In this document: positions 5,343-11,709 of the stretch, piece after piece
How positions within the stretch are numbered: position 1 is the first letter of the stretch
How the letters are laid out: every line of letters starts with the position of its first letter
Assembly (NCBI GenBank): GCA_026125285.1
Contig: JAHCLO010000007.1
Span: 174,799 to 238,798 of the forward strand
DNA: 64,000 nt
Source of the DNA: Verrucomicrobiia bacterium
Lineage (GTDB): Bacteria; Verrucomicrobiota; Verrucomicrobiia; Limisphaerales; JADLHS01
Direction: 5' to 3'
Program-made: the position numbers and the translations under genes
Notes under the pieces: model-generated
Database searches by the model: none
Seen by the model: the letters and a program-made list of their open reading frames with translations, nothing else
Told to the model about the DNA's origin: nothing

Positions 5343-5418
5343 ACCCCTGAACGCAAAGCAGCTCCAGCGGCCTCCTCGTGAGGTGATCTAGCCGGTGAAA
5401 GAGACCGGCCAGGGGTTT
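5343..5418 (+). tRNA. Degenerate tRNA-like gene
   Basis: Acceptor ACCCCTG/CAGGGGT (an A-T pair extends it to 8 bp) and T-stem GCCGG/CCGGC are clear, but the T-loop has 9 nt (TGAAAGAGA), the D-arm is only CGC/GCG and the anticodon arm does not form a clean 5-bp stem with a 7-nt loop (candidate GCCT-CCTCGTG-AGGT). No CCA is encoded. It lies in the array with normal spacing, so it is probably a decaying or highly derived member. Confidence 0.5.
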
Positions 5419-5426
5419 GACCTTTT

Positions 5427-5502
5427 GTCCCCATAGCTCAAAGCACAGAGCGGTCGCGTCCTAAGCGTCAGGCTGCCGGTGAGAGACCGGCTGGGGACAC
5501 CA
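5427..5502 (+). tRNA. tRNA-Arg (CCT), divergent T-loop
   Basis: Acceptor GTCCCCA/TGGGGAC with A73 and CCA, linker TA, D-arm GCTC-AAAGCACA-GAGC, anticodon arm GTCGC-GTCCTAA-GCGTC with one T.T mismatch (anticodon CCT), T-arm GCCGG-TGAGAGA-CCGGC. The T-loop lacks C56 as well as T55. Confidence 0.8.
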
Positions 5503-5506
5503 TTTC

Positions 5507-5555
5507 GCGGGTGTAGTTCAACAGCAGAATGCGGCCGTGCCAAGACCGCTCCCAA
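5507..5555 (+). pseudogene. 5' half of tRNA-Gly (GCC), truncated
   Basis: GCGGGTG (5' acceptor strand), TA, D-arm GTTC-AACAGCA-GAAT and an anticodon arm with loop GTGCCAA (GCC) and one C.A mismatch are present. The T-arm and the 3' acceptor strand are missing. The sequence switches, near 5555, to the coding sequence of an AbiEi-type antitoxin on the other strand. This is a recombination or insertion junction inside the tRNA. Confidence 0.7.
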
Positions 5556-5559
5556 CCAA

Positions 5560-5753
5560 GTCGGCTCCGCTGCTTGGACCGTAAAGGCCCCATCGCCGAT
5601 GCGATGCAGCCATCCAGAACCAGCGTAGTAGCCGGCCAGCTTGCTGGATATGCCGCGTTCTTTCAGCCAAGCGGAGGTAAGCACCGCACTGGCCGGAGCA
5701 GCAACCAGACATTGGTTTATTCTTTTGCTATTTGAACTAGTGTGACTAGCCAT
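5560..5753 (-). pseudogene. AbiEi-type antitoxin, N-terminal fragment
   Basis: From ATG at 5753 the minus strand encodes about 64 residues with LTSAWLKERGISSKLAGYYAG and SGWLHRIGDGAFTV followed by WLGAV. This matches the winged-helix N-terminus and the following Trp-Leu-Gly-Ala segment of AbiEi antitoxins, which repress and neutralise AbiEii nucleotidyltransferase toxins. The rest of the protein is lost: after about 5560 the frame runs into the truncated tRNA-Gly. No AbiEii toxin gene is nearby. Confidence 0.65.
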
Positions 5754-5941
5754 AAACGCACTTTAGTAAACCATTCGGTTTGAATTCTGTCAAATAAAAC
5801 CAGCAAGGCTGGATTTATTAGCATGGAAGTAAACCTCGACACGTCGAAAGATTCCGTTTTCGCCTCCATGCAGCAGCCTGCGGATTTCTTTTGTAAAGAA
5901 TTCCTGCCGGAGCATCACCGGCTGGAGGCTCCATCCACTTT
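5754..5941. other. Spacer between array segments, no gene recognised
   Basis: The sequence is lower in GC than its surroundings (AAATAAAACC, TTTATTAG). It presumably contains the former promoter of the AbiEi fragment and a 42-codon plus-strand frame from 5824 that I cannot support as a gene. Confidence 0.35.
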
Positions 5942-6016
5942 GCTCGCGTAGCCCAATGCAGAGGCACGACGTCGAGAACGTCGCCAGTGCAGGTGCAATT
6001 CCTGCCGCGAGCACCA
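5942..6016 (+). tRNA. tRNA-Leu-like (GAG) with class I shape
   Basis: Acceptor GCTCGCG/CGCGAGC with A73 and CCA, D-arm GCC-CAATGCAGA-GGC, anticodon stem CGACG/CGTCG with loop TCGAGAA, T-arm GCAGG-TGCAATT-CCTGC. The anticodon GAG reads leucine CUC/CUU codons, but position 33 is C and there is neither a long variable arm nor the extra helix of the other leucine tRNAs here. D-loop TGCAG and T-loop TGCAA show the swapped elbow pattern. Confidence 0.78.
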
Positions 6017-6023
6017 GTTTCAC

Positions 6024-6100
6024 GGAGTCGAAGCCACAGCAGACCGGCATCGGACTTTTAATCCGGTTGGGTGAGGCTGCAACTACCTCCGGCTCCACCA
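6024..6100 (+). tRNA. tRNA-Lys (TTT), divergent elbow
   Basis: Acceptor GGAGTCG/CGGCTCC with A73 and CCA, D-arm GCC-ACAGCAGACC-GGC, anticodon arm TCGGA-CTTTTAA-TCCGG, T-stem GAGG/CCTC plus a C.A opposition with loop TGCAACT. It is the second lysine isoacceptor of the array (with CTT at 4653-4724). D-loop AGCAG and T-loop TGCAA again pair the GC dinucleotides. Confidence 0.82.
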
Positions 6101-6110
6101 GCTTTCGCGG

Positions 6111-6199
6111 TGAGGATGGAGAATGGACAATGGAGGATGGCCGTAGCGCAGGGAAACTTGCGATCCTCCATCCACAATTCTCCATCTTCGTCCCTCCAG
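6111..6199. repeat. Dispersed imperfect palindrome (GATGGAGAAT family), copy 2
   Basis: GAGGATGGAGAATGG near 6113 pairs with ACAATTCTCCATCTTCG near 6170-6190, with GGAGGATGG..TCCTCCATCC in the interior. It is related to the element at 4730-4810 and again lies directly between two tRNA genes. Confidence 0.65.
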
Positions 6200-6262
6200 T
6201 GCCTCGTGGTGTAACAGCAGCATGTCGGGCTTTGACCCCGTCGGTCTTGGTGCATATCCAAG
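6200..6262 (+). pseudogene. tRNA-Gln (TTG), 3' acceptor strand replaced
   Basis: TGCCTCG (5' acceptor), TG, D-arm GTGT-AACAGCA-GCAT, anticodon loop CTTTGAC (TTG) on a stem with one T.T mismatch, and T-arm CTTGG-TGCATAT-CCAAG are intact. The expected CGAGGCA plus CCA is absent; instead, the palindromic element that starts CTCGCCCCGTGAGATA begins exactly after the T-stem. The gene is therefore inactivated by that element. Confidence 0.72.
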
Positions 6263-6371
6263 CTCGCCCCGTGAGATAACCGTCTTGAGCAGTCACGCCG
6301 ACATCCAACGATTCAAGCGGCGGTTTGATAGGCAACTCCGATGCTGTATCTCACGGGACGAGGCAGCCAAT
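6263..6371. repeat. Palindromic element CTCGCCCCGTGAGATA, copy A
   Basis: CTCGCCCCGTGAGATA (6263-6278) is an inverted match of TATCTCACGGGACGAGG (6347-6363), followed by GCAGCCAAT. Copy B at 7333-7409 has the same ends and the same GCAGCCAAT tail but a shorter, unrelated centre. The element interrupts tRNA-Gln. Confidence 0.75.
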
Positions 6372-6481
6372 GTTTTGCAGGTCGAGCCTCGACCGCCCGG
6401 TGATGATTGCGATTCGCGACAGCGAACGATTTCACCTGGAGAATCCATCTCGCAAGGCCTGGGAAGCCCAAAAGCATAACG

Positions 6482-7027
6482 TCATGGCCCGGGCGTGGCA
6501 TCCCTCGCACGGAAGCATGTTGTCAGCCGGTAAATGCCGCCGGCGATGACCACCGCGCCGAGCACGCCAAGAACGAGAGCTGGTCCGGCTTTCTGCAAAC
6601 CCGACCGCGTCACAATTATCGTCAGGATCGTCAGATACCACAGACCAACCCCGATGCCCAACATCCAGAACCAGCGCGGAAATCCCCGCCCCCAGATGGC
6701 CATTGCCCAGCCCACCAGGTAAGGCAGGATGAGCAAGCCCCACCACGTGGAACGACCGGACTTGCCACCGAATCCTCCAATGCTGCTCAACGCCCACATG
6801 GCGCCCACGCCGAACGTGATCAGTACGAAAACCCACACACGATAAGTGATCAACCGGCGTTCACCCCGACCGAGAAAAGTGCCGAGAGCGACCAAACCGC
6901 TGCCGGGCAGGATGGCCAGCGATCCTTCCAGCGGGTCCAGCGCACCGACCAGCATGGCGATGCTGCCGACCGTAACGAGGATGCGTGCCCAAACTGCCCG
7001 GGCCTGTGAAAGCGGTGTCGTATTCAT
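6482..7027 (-). CDS. Integral membrane protein of unknown function (181 aa)
   Basis: The start MNTTPLSQ at 7027 is chosen because the frame upstream of it has no membrane-protein character. About five hydrophobic segments follow: VWARILVTVGSIAMLVGAL, LAILPGSGLVALGTFLG, VWVFVLITFGVGAMWAL, WWGLLILPYLVGWAMAIWG and WFWMLGIGVGLWYLTILTII, with a last one LVLGVLGAVVIAGGIY. No domain is recognised. It is the only intact minus-strand gene between the tRNA array and the HNH gene, so it is probably not part of the Ro locus. Confidence 0.7.
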   Translation of the reverse strand: MNTTPLSQARAVWARILVTVGSIAMLVGALDPLEGSLAILPGSGLVALGTFLGRGERRLITYRVWVFVLITFGVGAMWALSSIGGFGGKSGRSTWWGLLILPYLVGWAMAIWGRGFPRWFWMLGIGVGLWYLTILTIIVTRSGLQKAGPALVLGVLGAVVIAGGIYRLTTCFRARDATPGP

Positions 7028-7332
7028 GCATGTATGATTACCACTTCCCGGAGCGAATGTGGTAGTTGATATTTCTAATCGCGGCATCGTACCAAACGAT
7101 TGGGAACTCAGAACGGTCGCTCCAGCATCTACATCCTCCGTCCTAAAGAGCCTGTTCCACGTACTGTGCCCCGCAAACGTAGCTGTAAGACACCCGAACG
7201 CTCCGGCGGGCGTGAAACCATTGGAGCATCGGAGTGGTGTTGAAGTAGTCCCCAGCGACCAGCCCAACAGGTAACATGGGAGGACCTGGCCTGCCGGCCA
7301 TAGCTTCGAGCGACGGCAGGAGCAAAACCGGG
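7028..7332. other. Intergenic, no gene recognised
   Basis: This is the upstream region of the minus-strand membrane protein gene; only short, low-quality frames are present. Confidence 0.35.
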
Positions 7333-7409
7333 CTCGCCCCGTGAGATAGACCTGAGTTCAGCCGTGGGCGGAAATCGCCGCACATATCTCGCGGGGCGAG
7401 GCAGCCAAT
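7333..7409. repeat. Palindromic element CTCGCCCCGTGAGATA, copy B
   Basis: CTCGCCCCGTGAGATA (7333-7348) pairs with TATCTCGCGGGGCGAG (7385-7400), followed by GCAGCCAAT. The centre is a smaller hairpin GTGGGCGG..CCGCAC. It is the same family as 6263-6371, about 1 kb away. Confidence 0.75.
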
Positions 7410-7450
7410 CGCCGCCGTTCAACAAAGAATAAACACCTCGTGGATAAACG

Positions 7451-7478
7451 TGATGCGTGATGCGTGATGCGTGATGCG
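7451..7478. repeat. Heptamer tandem repeat (TGATGCG)x4
   Basis: Four perfect copies of TGATGCG stand about 55 nt upstream of the HNH gene start. They are followed by a looser run of TCACG-containing repeats (TCACGTCTCACGTTTCACG). Similar heptamer runs lie at 47944-47971 and 49569-49596. Confidence 0.85.
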
Positions 7479-7533
7479 AAACAGCGTGTCGCGATGGAAT
7501 CACGTCTCACGTTTCACGGGTCACGAAGATTTT

Positions 7534-8124
7534 ATGACTGACATCCTGAACAAGACGATAGTGCTGGTGCTCAACCGCAACTGGCAGGCGATCAACGTGC
7601 GCACGCCGCAGGAGGCGTTCTGCATGATGGCCACCAACGTGGCCACCGCGCTCGAGATCGAAGGCGAGAACCATATTCGTCCCGTCACTTGGGACGAATG
7701 GATCACTCTGCCGATTCGCGATGAAGACAATCTCGTGCGCACCACACGCGGCTCGATTCGCGTGCCGACGGTCATCGTGGCGGTGAACTTCGCCAAGGTA
7801 CCGAAGAAGCGCCCGAAGCTCTGCGCCAAGACGATTCGTGAGCGTGACGGCAATCGCTGCCAATACACGGGCCGCTTGCTGCATCCGGACGAAGGCAGCC
7901 TCGACCACGTCCTGCCCCGCTCGCGCGGCGGCGTGGACTCGTGGGAAAACCTCGTCTGGTCCGCGAAGGACGTGAACCAGCGCAAGGCCGACCGCCTCCC
8001 GCACGAGGCTGGCCTCAAGCTGCTAAGCGTCCCGCGCGCGCCGAAGGAACTGCCGGTGACGGCCCACCTGCGCAACGCCCACGGCGTCGCCGAGTGGAAA
8101 TTGTTCCTGAATGACAAGGCATAG
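7534..8124 (+). CDS. HNH endonuclease family protein
   Basis: The 196-aa protein starts at MTDILNKTIVLVLNRNWQAIN, which is the common N-terminus of a family of stand-alone HNH proteins. The nuclease core lies at about residues 105-165: TIRERDGNRCQYTGR, then SLDHVLPRSRGG with the catalytic DH pair, then SWENLVWSAKDVNQRKADR. The CxxC zinc pairs of many HNH proteins are missing. Homologues are often orphan genes; it could act on DNA or on structured nucleic acid. It follows the tRNA array on the same strand, but with over 1 kb in between. No regulator is visible. Confidence 0.87.
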   Translation: MTDILNKTIVLVLNRNWQAINVRTPQEAFCMMATNVATALEIEGENHIRPVTWDEWITLPIRDEDNLVRTTRGSIRVPTVIVAVNFAKVPKKRPKLCAKTIRERDGNRCQYTGRLLHPDEGSLDHVLPRSRGGVDSWENLVWSAKDVNQRKADRLPHEAGLKLLSVPRAPKELPVTAHLRNAHGVAEWKLFLNDKA

Positions 8125-8214
8125 CCTTAACCCAAATGTGAGAGCGGGCGTCAAAGCTCGCTCTCCCGCAACTCGAATCTCGAAAACTACCGCAATACGA
8201 ATAAAATCATTTCC

Positions 8215-8661
8215 ATGAACAGAACGGAGCATCAAGGCTTGTTGAAGCAAGGCGAAGAACTGAACAAATTGATCCGGCAGAAGATGCTAACGCTTGGTCC
8301 GCTGGACGCCGATTACAACCTCGCCGGTAAGTATTGGAGAAGTGACACGCAAAACAGACAGTTCTGGTCTAGGGTCGTACTACGCTGTCTCTGCGCTGAT
8401 ATTGAAGCTCGACTATACGTTTTCCGCAGGATTGCGCTTGAAGCTGCGAATCTAACGAAGGTCTCCTTCACGAAACCAGAGCGTGAGACCCTAAACGAAA
8501 TGCGAGAGGTGGTGGAAAACGGGAACGTTAGAACAAAGCCCAAGTGGCTACCAATAGGTGATTCCTTAAAAGAATCCTTTCGCTTATTCGCAAAAGCAAT
8601 GGGTGCTTCATTTACCCCACAGGTGGACCCCATTCTTTGGACCACGGAACGCAGAATTTAA
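8215..8661 (+). CDS. Hypothetical protein (148 aa), lower GC
   Basis: The predicted protein is soluble and mostly helical (LKQGEELNKLIRQKML, DIEARLYVFRRIALEAANL, ERETLNEMREVVENG). I recognise no family. The codon use is more AT-rich than in the flanking genes (TTAAAAGAATCC, TTATTCGCAAAAGC), which suggests recent acquisition. It lies 90 nt after the HNH gene on the same strand. A helical protein with an R-x-x-x-x-R pattern could be an RNA-related effector, but nothing proves it. Confidence 0.6.
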   Translation: MNRTEHQGLLKQGEELNKLIRQKMLTLGPLDADYNLAGKYWRSDTQNRQFWSRVVLRCLCADIEARLYVFRRIALEAANLTKVSFTKPERETLNEMREVVENGNVRTKPKWLPIGDSLKESFRLFAKAMGASFTPQVDPILWTTERRI

Positions 8662-8736
8662 GTTAGCTTTCCGGGCTCTGTTGGGACTTGTTTGGGTTGG
8701 TTGTTTTGCTCTGCGTTCACACTGACTACACCCTCC

Positions 8737-8823
8737 GAGGCTGCGGCGTCCAGCCCGGAGTGAACCCCTTCGACCCGTCAGGGTCGAAGGGGTGAACGGA
8801 GGGATGGACGCCGGCGCAGCCTC
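8737..8823. repeat. Large perfect hairpin between hypothetical gene and IS3 remnant
   Basis: GAGGCTGCGGCGTCCA (8737-8752) pairs with TGGACGCCGGCGCAGCCTC (8805-8823) with a short bulge, and the tip is a perfect 12-bp stem CCCCTTCGACCC-gtca-GGGTCGAAGGGG (8766-8793 region). It could be a bidirectional terminator for the convergent genes or a REP-like repeat. Confidence 0.7.
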
Positions 8824-8828
8824 ACCGC

Positions 8829-9458
8829 CTATCGCCACCGCCAGGCCGCGGGCTTGGCCCCATACGACTCGGGCGAATGATACAGCTCGCTGGGCGTCGC
8901 ATAACCCAAGGCTTGGTGCGGGCGGAGGGTATTGTAATCGCCAAACCACCGTGCCAATCCCCGGTGCGCCGTCAACCCGTCGGCATAGTCCTGCAGGTAG
9001 ATGTCCTCCTGCTTGACGCTGCGCCAGAGCCGCTCGATGAACCGGTTGTCGATCCAGCGTCCGCGACCATCCATGCTGACATCCACCCCAGCCGCCTCTA
9101 CGGCCTCCAAGAACGCCTCGCTGGTGAATTGACTCCCTTGGTCGGTGTTGGAGATCAACGGTTGCCTTCCGGTCGCCAACCCGGCGGTCCACGCCCGGAT
9201 GCAGAACTCGCTGTCCAGCGTGTTGGACAGTTCCCACGCCACCACATACCGACTCCACCAGTCCATCAGTGCCACCAGATACAGGAAGCCACTGGCCATC
9301 GGCACATAGGTGATGTCGCTGCACCACACCTGGTCCGGACCGCTGATTTCCAGCCCCTCCAAGAGGTAAGGGTAGATCCGATGCCCTTCGCCGGGCTGGC
9401 TCAAACAACGCTTCGGATAGATCGCCTCCACCCCCATCAAGCGCAACAGCCGCTGCAT
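8829..9458 (-). mobile_element. IS3-family transposase OrfB, 5'-truncated
   Basis: The 209 residues carry the complete DDE integrase core: VWCSDITYVP (first Asp), NTDQGSQFTS (second Asp) and RFIERLWRSVKQEDIY (Glu), plus HRGLARWFGDYNTLRPHQALGYATP at the end. The N-terminal helix-turn-helix part of OrfB and the whole of OrfA are missing. At 9457-9459 the sequence changes abruptly into the rtcB remnant on the opposite strand. So one IS end is gone and the copy is probably immobile. Confidence 0.88.
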
Positions 9459-9576
9459 GGCTTACAAGAACATCCGCGAAGTCATGGCCGCGCAACACGA
9501 CCTGGTAACGGTGCTGGGTGAATTCATGCCCAAGCTGGTGAAGATGGCGCCCAGTGGTGAGCGGCCGGAGGATTGA
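9457..9576 (+). pseudogene. rtcB: RtcB RNA ligase, C-terminal remnant
   Basis: The frame AYKNIREVMAAQHDLVTVLG ends at TGA 9574-9576. The AYK-x-I-x-x-VMAAQ-x-DLV pattern is the conserved C-terminal stretch of E. coli-type RtcB, the GTP-dependent ligase that joins 2',3'-cyclic phosphate and 5'-OH RNA ends. Everything upstream is replaced by the IS3 remnant, so the gene is dead. RtcB is functionally tied to Ro and Y RNAs in the Salmonella rsr-yrl-rtcBA operon, and its presence here on the same strand as ro supports an old linkage. The assignment rests on a short match. Confidence 0.72.
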
Positions 9577-9704
9577 GCAGGGCTGTCTGGCGAGTTGTCG
9601 CGACGGCAACGGGCCGACGATTGATTCCCGATTTCCGCCCATGCTGCTTGCGCCGCCCAGCCGGCCAAGGAATCAGCGTGGGGAAATTTCTTTGCACGCG
9701 CTTG

Positions 9705-9732
9705 TTGATTTCTGGACGCGGCTTCCTATAGT
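9705..9732 (+). promoter_or_regulatory. Putative sigma-70 promoter of speA
   Basis: TTGATT (9705-9710) and TATAGT (9727-9732) are separated by 16 nt and end 22 nt upstream of the chosen speA start. Confidence 0.45.
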
Positions 9733-9754
9733 GCGCGCGACGGCAAGTATTGAA

Positions 9755-11698
9755 ATGAGCAACGCCACCAACGCCACCCCGCCCTGGGACGTGCAGTCCG
9801 CGCGTGACCTGTACAACATCCATCGTTGGGGCGCGAAGTATTTTGACATCAATGATGCCGGCCACGTCATAGCCCGGCCATTGCAGGAGGCCGGCACCGC
9901 CGTGGACATCACCGATGTGATCGAGGAGGCGAAGGCGCGCGGCTTGAAATTTCCGCTGTTGATTCGCTTCCAGGACATCCTGCGGCATCGCGTGGAGTCC
10001 ATTAATCTGGCGTTCCGCAATTCCCTCACGGAGTTCAATTATCAGGGCAAGTATCGCGGCGTCTTTCCCATCAAGGTGAATCAATTGCGCGAGGTGGTGG
10101 AGGAGATATTGGACGCGGGCAAGCCGTTTGACTTCGGCCTCGAAGTGGGCAGCAAACCGGAGTTGTTCGCCGGGCTGGCGCTGCAAAGCCAGGTGGGCAG
10201 CCTGATCATCTGCAACGGCTACAAGGATTGTGACTTCATCCGGATGGCGTTGCTCGGCATCAAGCTGGGCAAGAAGGTTATCATGGTGGTCGAGAAGCTC
10301 GAGGAGCTGCGCCAGATCATCAGCGTGTCCAAACAGTTTGGCGTGGAGCCGCTCATCGGCATCCGGGCGCGCTTGCTGGCCAAGGGCGCGGGCCGTTGGG
10401 CCGGGAGTGGCGGTGAGAACGCCAAGTTCGGGTTGAGCACGGCGGAATTGCTCGCCGCAGCGGAACTGCTGAAAGCCGAGAACCTCGCGCATTGTTTCAA
10501 GCTGGTGCATTTCCACATCGGCTCCCAGGTGCCGGACATTTTGACGGTGAAGAAAGCCGTGCAGGAGGCCGCGCGGTTTTACGCCAAGCTCCAGAAGATG
10601 GGCTTCAGCATCGAATACCTCGACGTGGGCGGCGGCTTGGGCGTGGATTACGACGGCAGCCGGTCGGCGTTCGACAGTTCCACCAATTACTCGCTCCAGG
10701 AATACACCAACGACATCGTCTATTACATCGCCGACGTGTGCAACGCGGAGAAAGTGCCCCACCCAGACATCATCAGCGAGAGTGGCCGCGCCATTGTCGC
10801 GCATCACAGCGTGTTGATCGTGGAAGTCTTCGGCGCCATCGGTAAGACCCGGCCGGACATTGAATTTCAGTACGGGGACGACGAGCATCCCATTGTCCGC
10901 GAACTGTTCGACATCCGCAGGAACCTCGCCAAGCTCAACAAGCTCGAGGCCTACCACGACGCGTTGGAACGGCGGGACGACGCCCAGCACATGTTCACCC
11001 TGGGGATGATGGATTTGCCAGACAAGGCGAAGATCGAGAACCTGTATTGGGAGATCGGCGCGGCGGTGGTCCAGAGCTTCAAGGGCCAGGCCTACGTTCC
11101 CGAGGAAATCCGCAAACTCGAGGACAGTTTGGGCGACCAGTATTTGTGCAATTTCTCGGTCTTCCAATCGCTCCTGGATCATTGGGCGCTCGGTCACTTG
11201 TTTCCCATAATGCCGGTCAGCCGGTTGGATGAACGTCCATCGCGCGAAGCCACCCTCGTGGACATCACCTGCGATTCCGACGGGCAGGTGAACCAGTTCA
11301 TTGACCTGCGCGACGTGCGCGACACGCTGCCGTTGCACGAGTTGCTTCGCAAGAACGGCAACGGCACGGTTGAGCCCTATTATCTGGGTTTCTTCCTCAT
11401 GGGCGCCTATCAGGACATCATGGGCGACCTGCACAATCTCTTCGGTCGCGTCAACGAAGTTCATGTCTTCCTCGACCCCGACGAGCCCACCGGTTACTAT
11501 GTTGAGGAAATCATCGAAGGTTCGACCATCGTGCAGACGCTGGCTTCGGTGCAGTACGACGAGAATGAATTGAAACGGCAGATGAAGGCGCAGATTGATG
11601 AAGCCATCAAATCGGACCGCATGAAACCCTCCGAGGGGATGCGCCTGCTGGACGACTACGAACGCGGTCTGAAAGCGTACACTTATCTTAGTTTCTAG
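9755..11698 (+). CDS. speA: Biosynthetic arginine decarboxylase
   Basis: It converts arginine to agmatine in polyamine synthesis, using pyridoxal phosphate. The 647-aa length and the order of motifs fit SpeA: WDVQSARDLYNIHRWGAKYF at the start, the PLP lysine in YRGVFPIKVNQ (about residue 105), KFGLS, the HFHIGSQ histidine, YLDVGGGLGVDYDG, SESGRAIVAHHSVL, and the C-terminal CDSDG and PYYLGFFLMGAYQDIMGDLHNLFG. The start at 9755 (MSNATNATPPWD) is preferred over the longer frame because family similarity begins there and a promoter precedes it. Confidence 0.96.
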   Translation: MSNATNATPPWDVQSARDLYNIHRWGAKYFDINDAGHVIARPLQEAGTAVDITDVIEEAKARGLKFPLLIRFQDILRHRVESINLAFRNSLTEFNYQGKYRGVFPIKVNQLREVVEEILDAGKPFDFGLEVGSKPELFAGLALQSQVGSLIICNGYKDCDFIRMALLGIKLGKKVIMVVEKLEELRQIISVSKQFGVEPLIGIRARLLAKGAGRWAGSGGENAKFGLSTAELLAAAELLKAENLAHCFKLVHFHIGSQVPDILTVKKAVQEAARFYAKLQKMGFSIEYLDVGGGLGVDYDGSRSAFDSSTNYSLQEYTNDIVYYIADVCNAEKVPHPDIISESGRAIVAHHSVLIVEVFGAIGKTRPDIEFQYGDDEHPIVRELFDIRRNLAKLNKLEAYHDALERRDDAQHMFTLGMMDLPDKAKIENLYWEIGAAVVQSFKGQAYVPEEIRKLEDSLGDQYLCNFSVFQSLLDHWALGHLFPIMPVSRLDERPSREATLVDITCDSDGQVNQFIDLRDVRDTLPLHELLRKNGNGTVEPYYLGFFLMGAYQDIMGDLHNLFGRVNEVHVFLDPDEPTGYYVEEIIEGSTIVQTLASVQYDENELKRQMKAQIDEAIKSDRMKPSEGMRLLDDYERGLKAYTYLSF

Positions 11699-11709
11699 CT
11701 CTGGGCTTC

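Noticed and set aside
5824..5950. 42-codon plus-strand frame near the AbiEi fragment
   Set aside because: No ribosome site, no similarity, and it runs into a tRNA gene.
4329..6262. CRISPR array
   Set aside because: The regularly spaced short units are different tRNAs, not a direct repeat with unique spacers, and no cas gene is present.
9524..11464. Minus-strand frame of 646 codons opposite speA
   Set aside because: It lies entirely opposite arginine decarboxylase; length alone comes from the GC-rich third positions.
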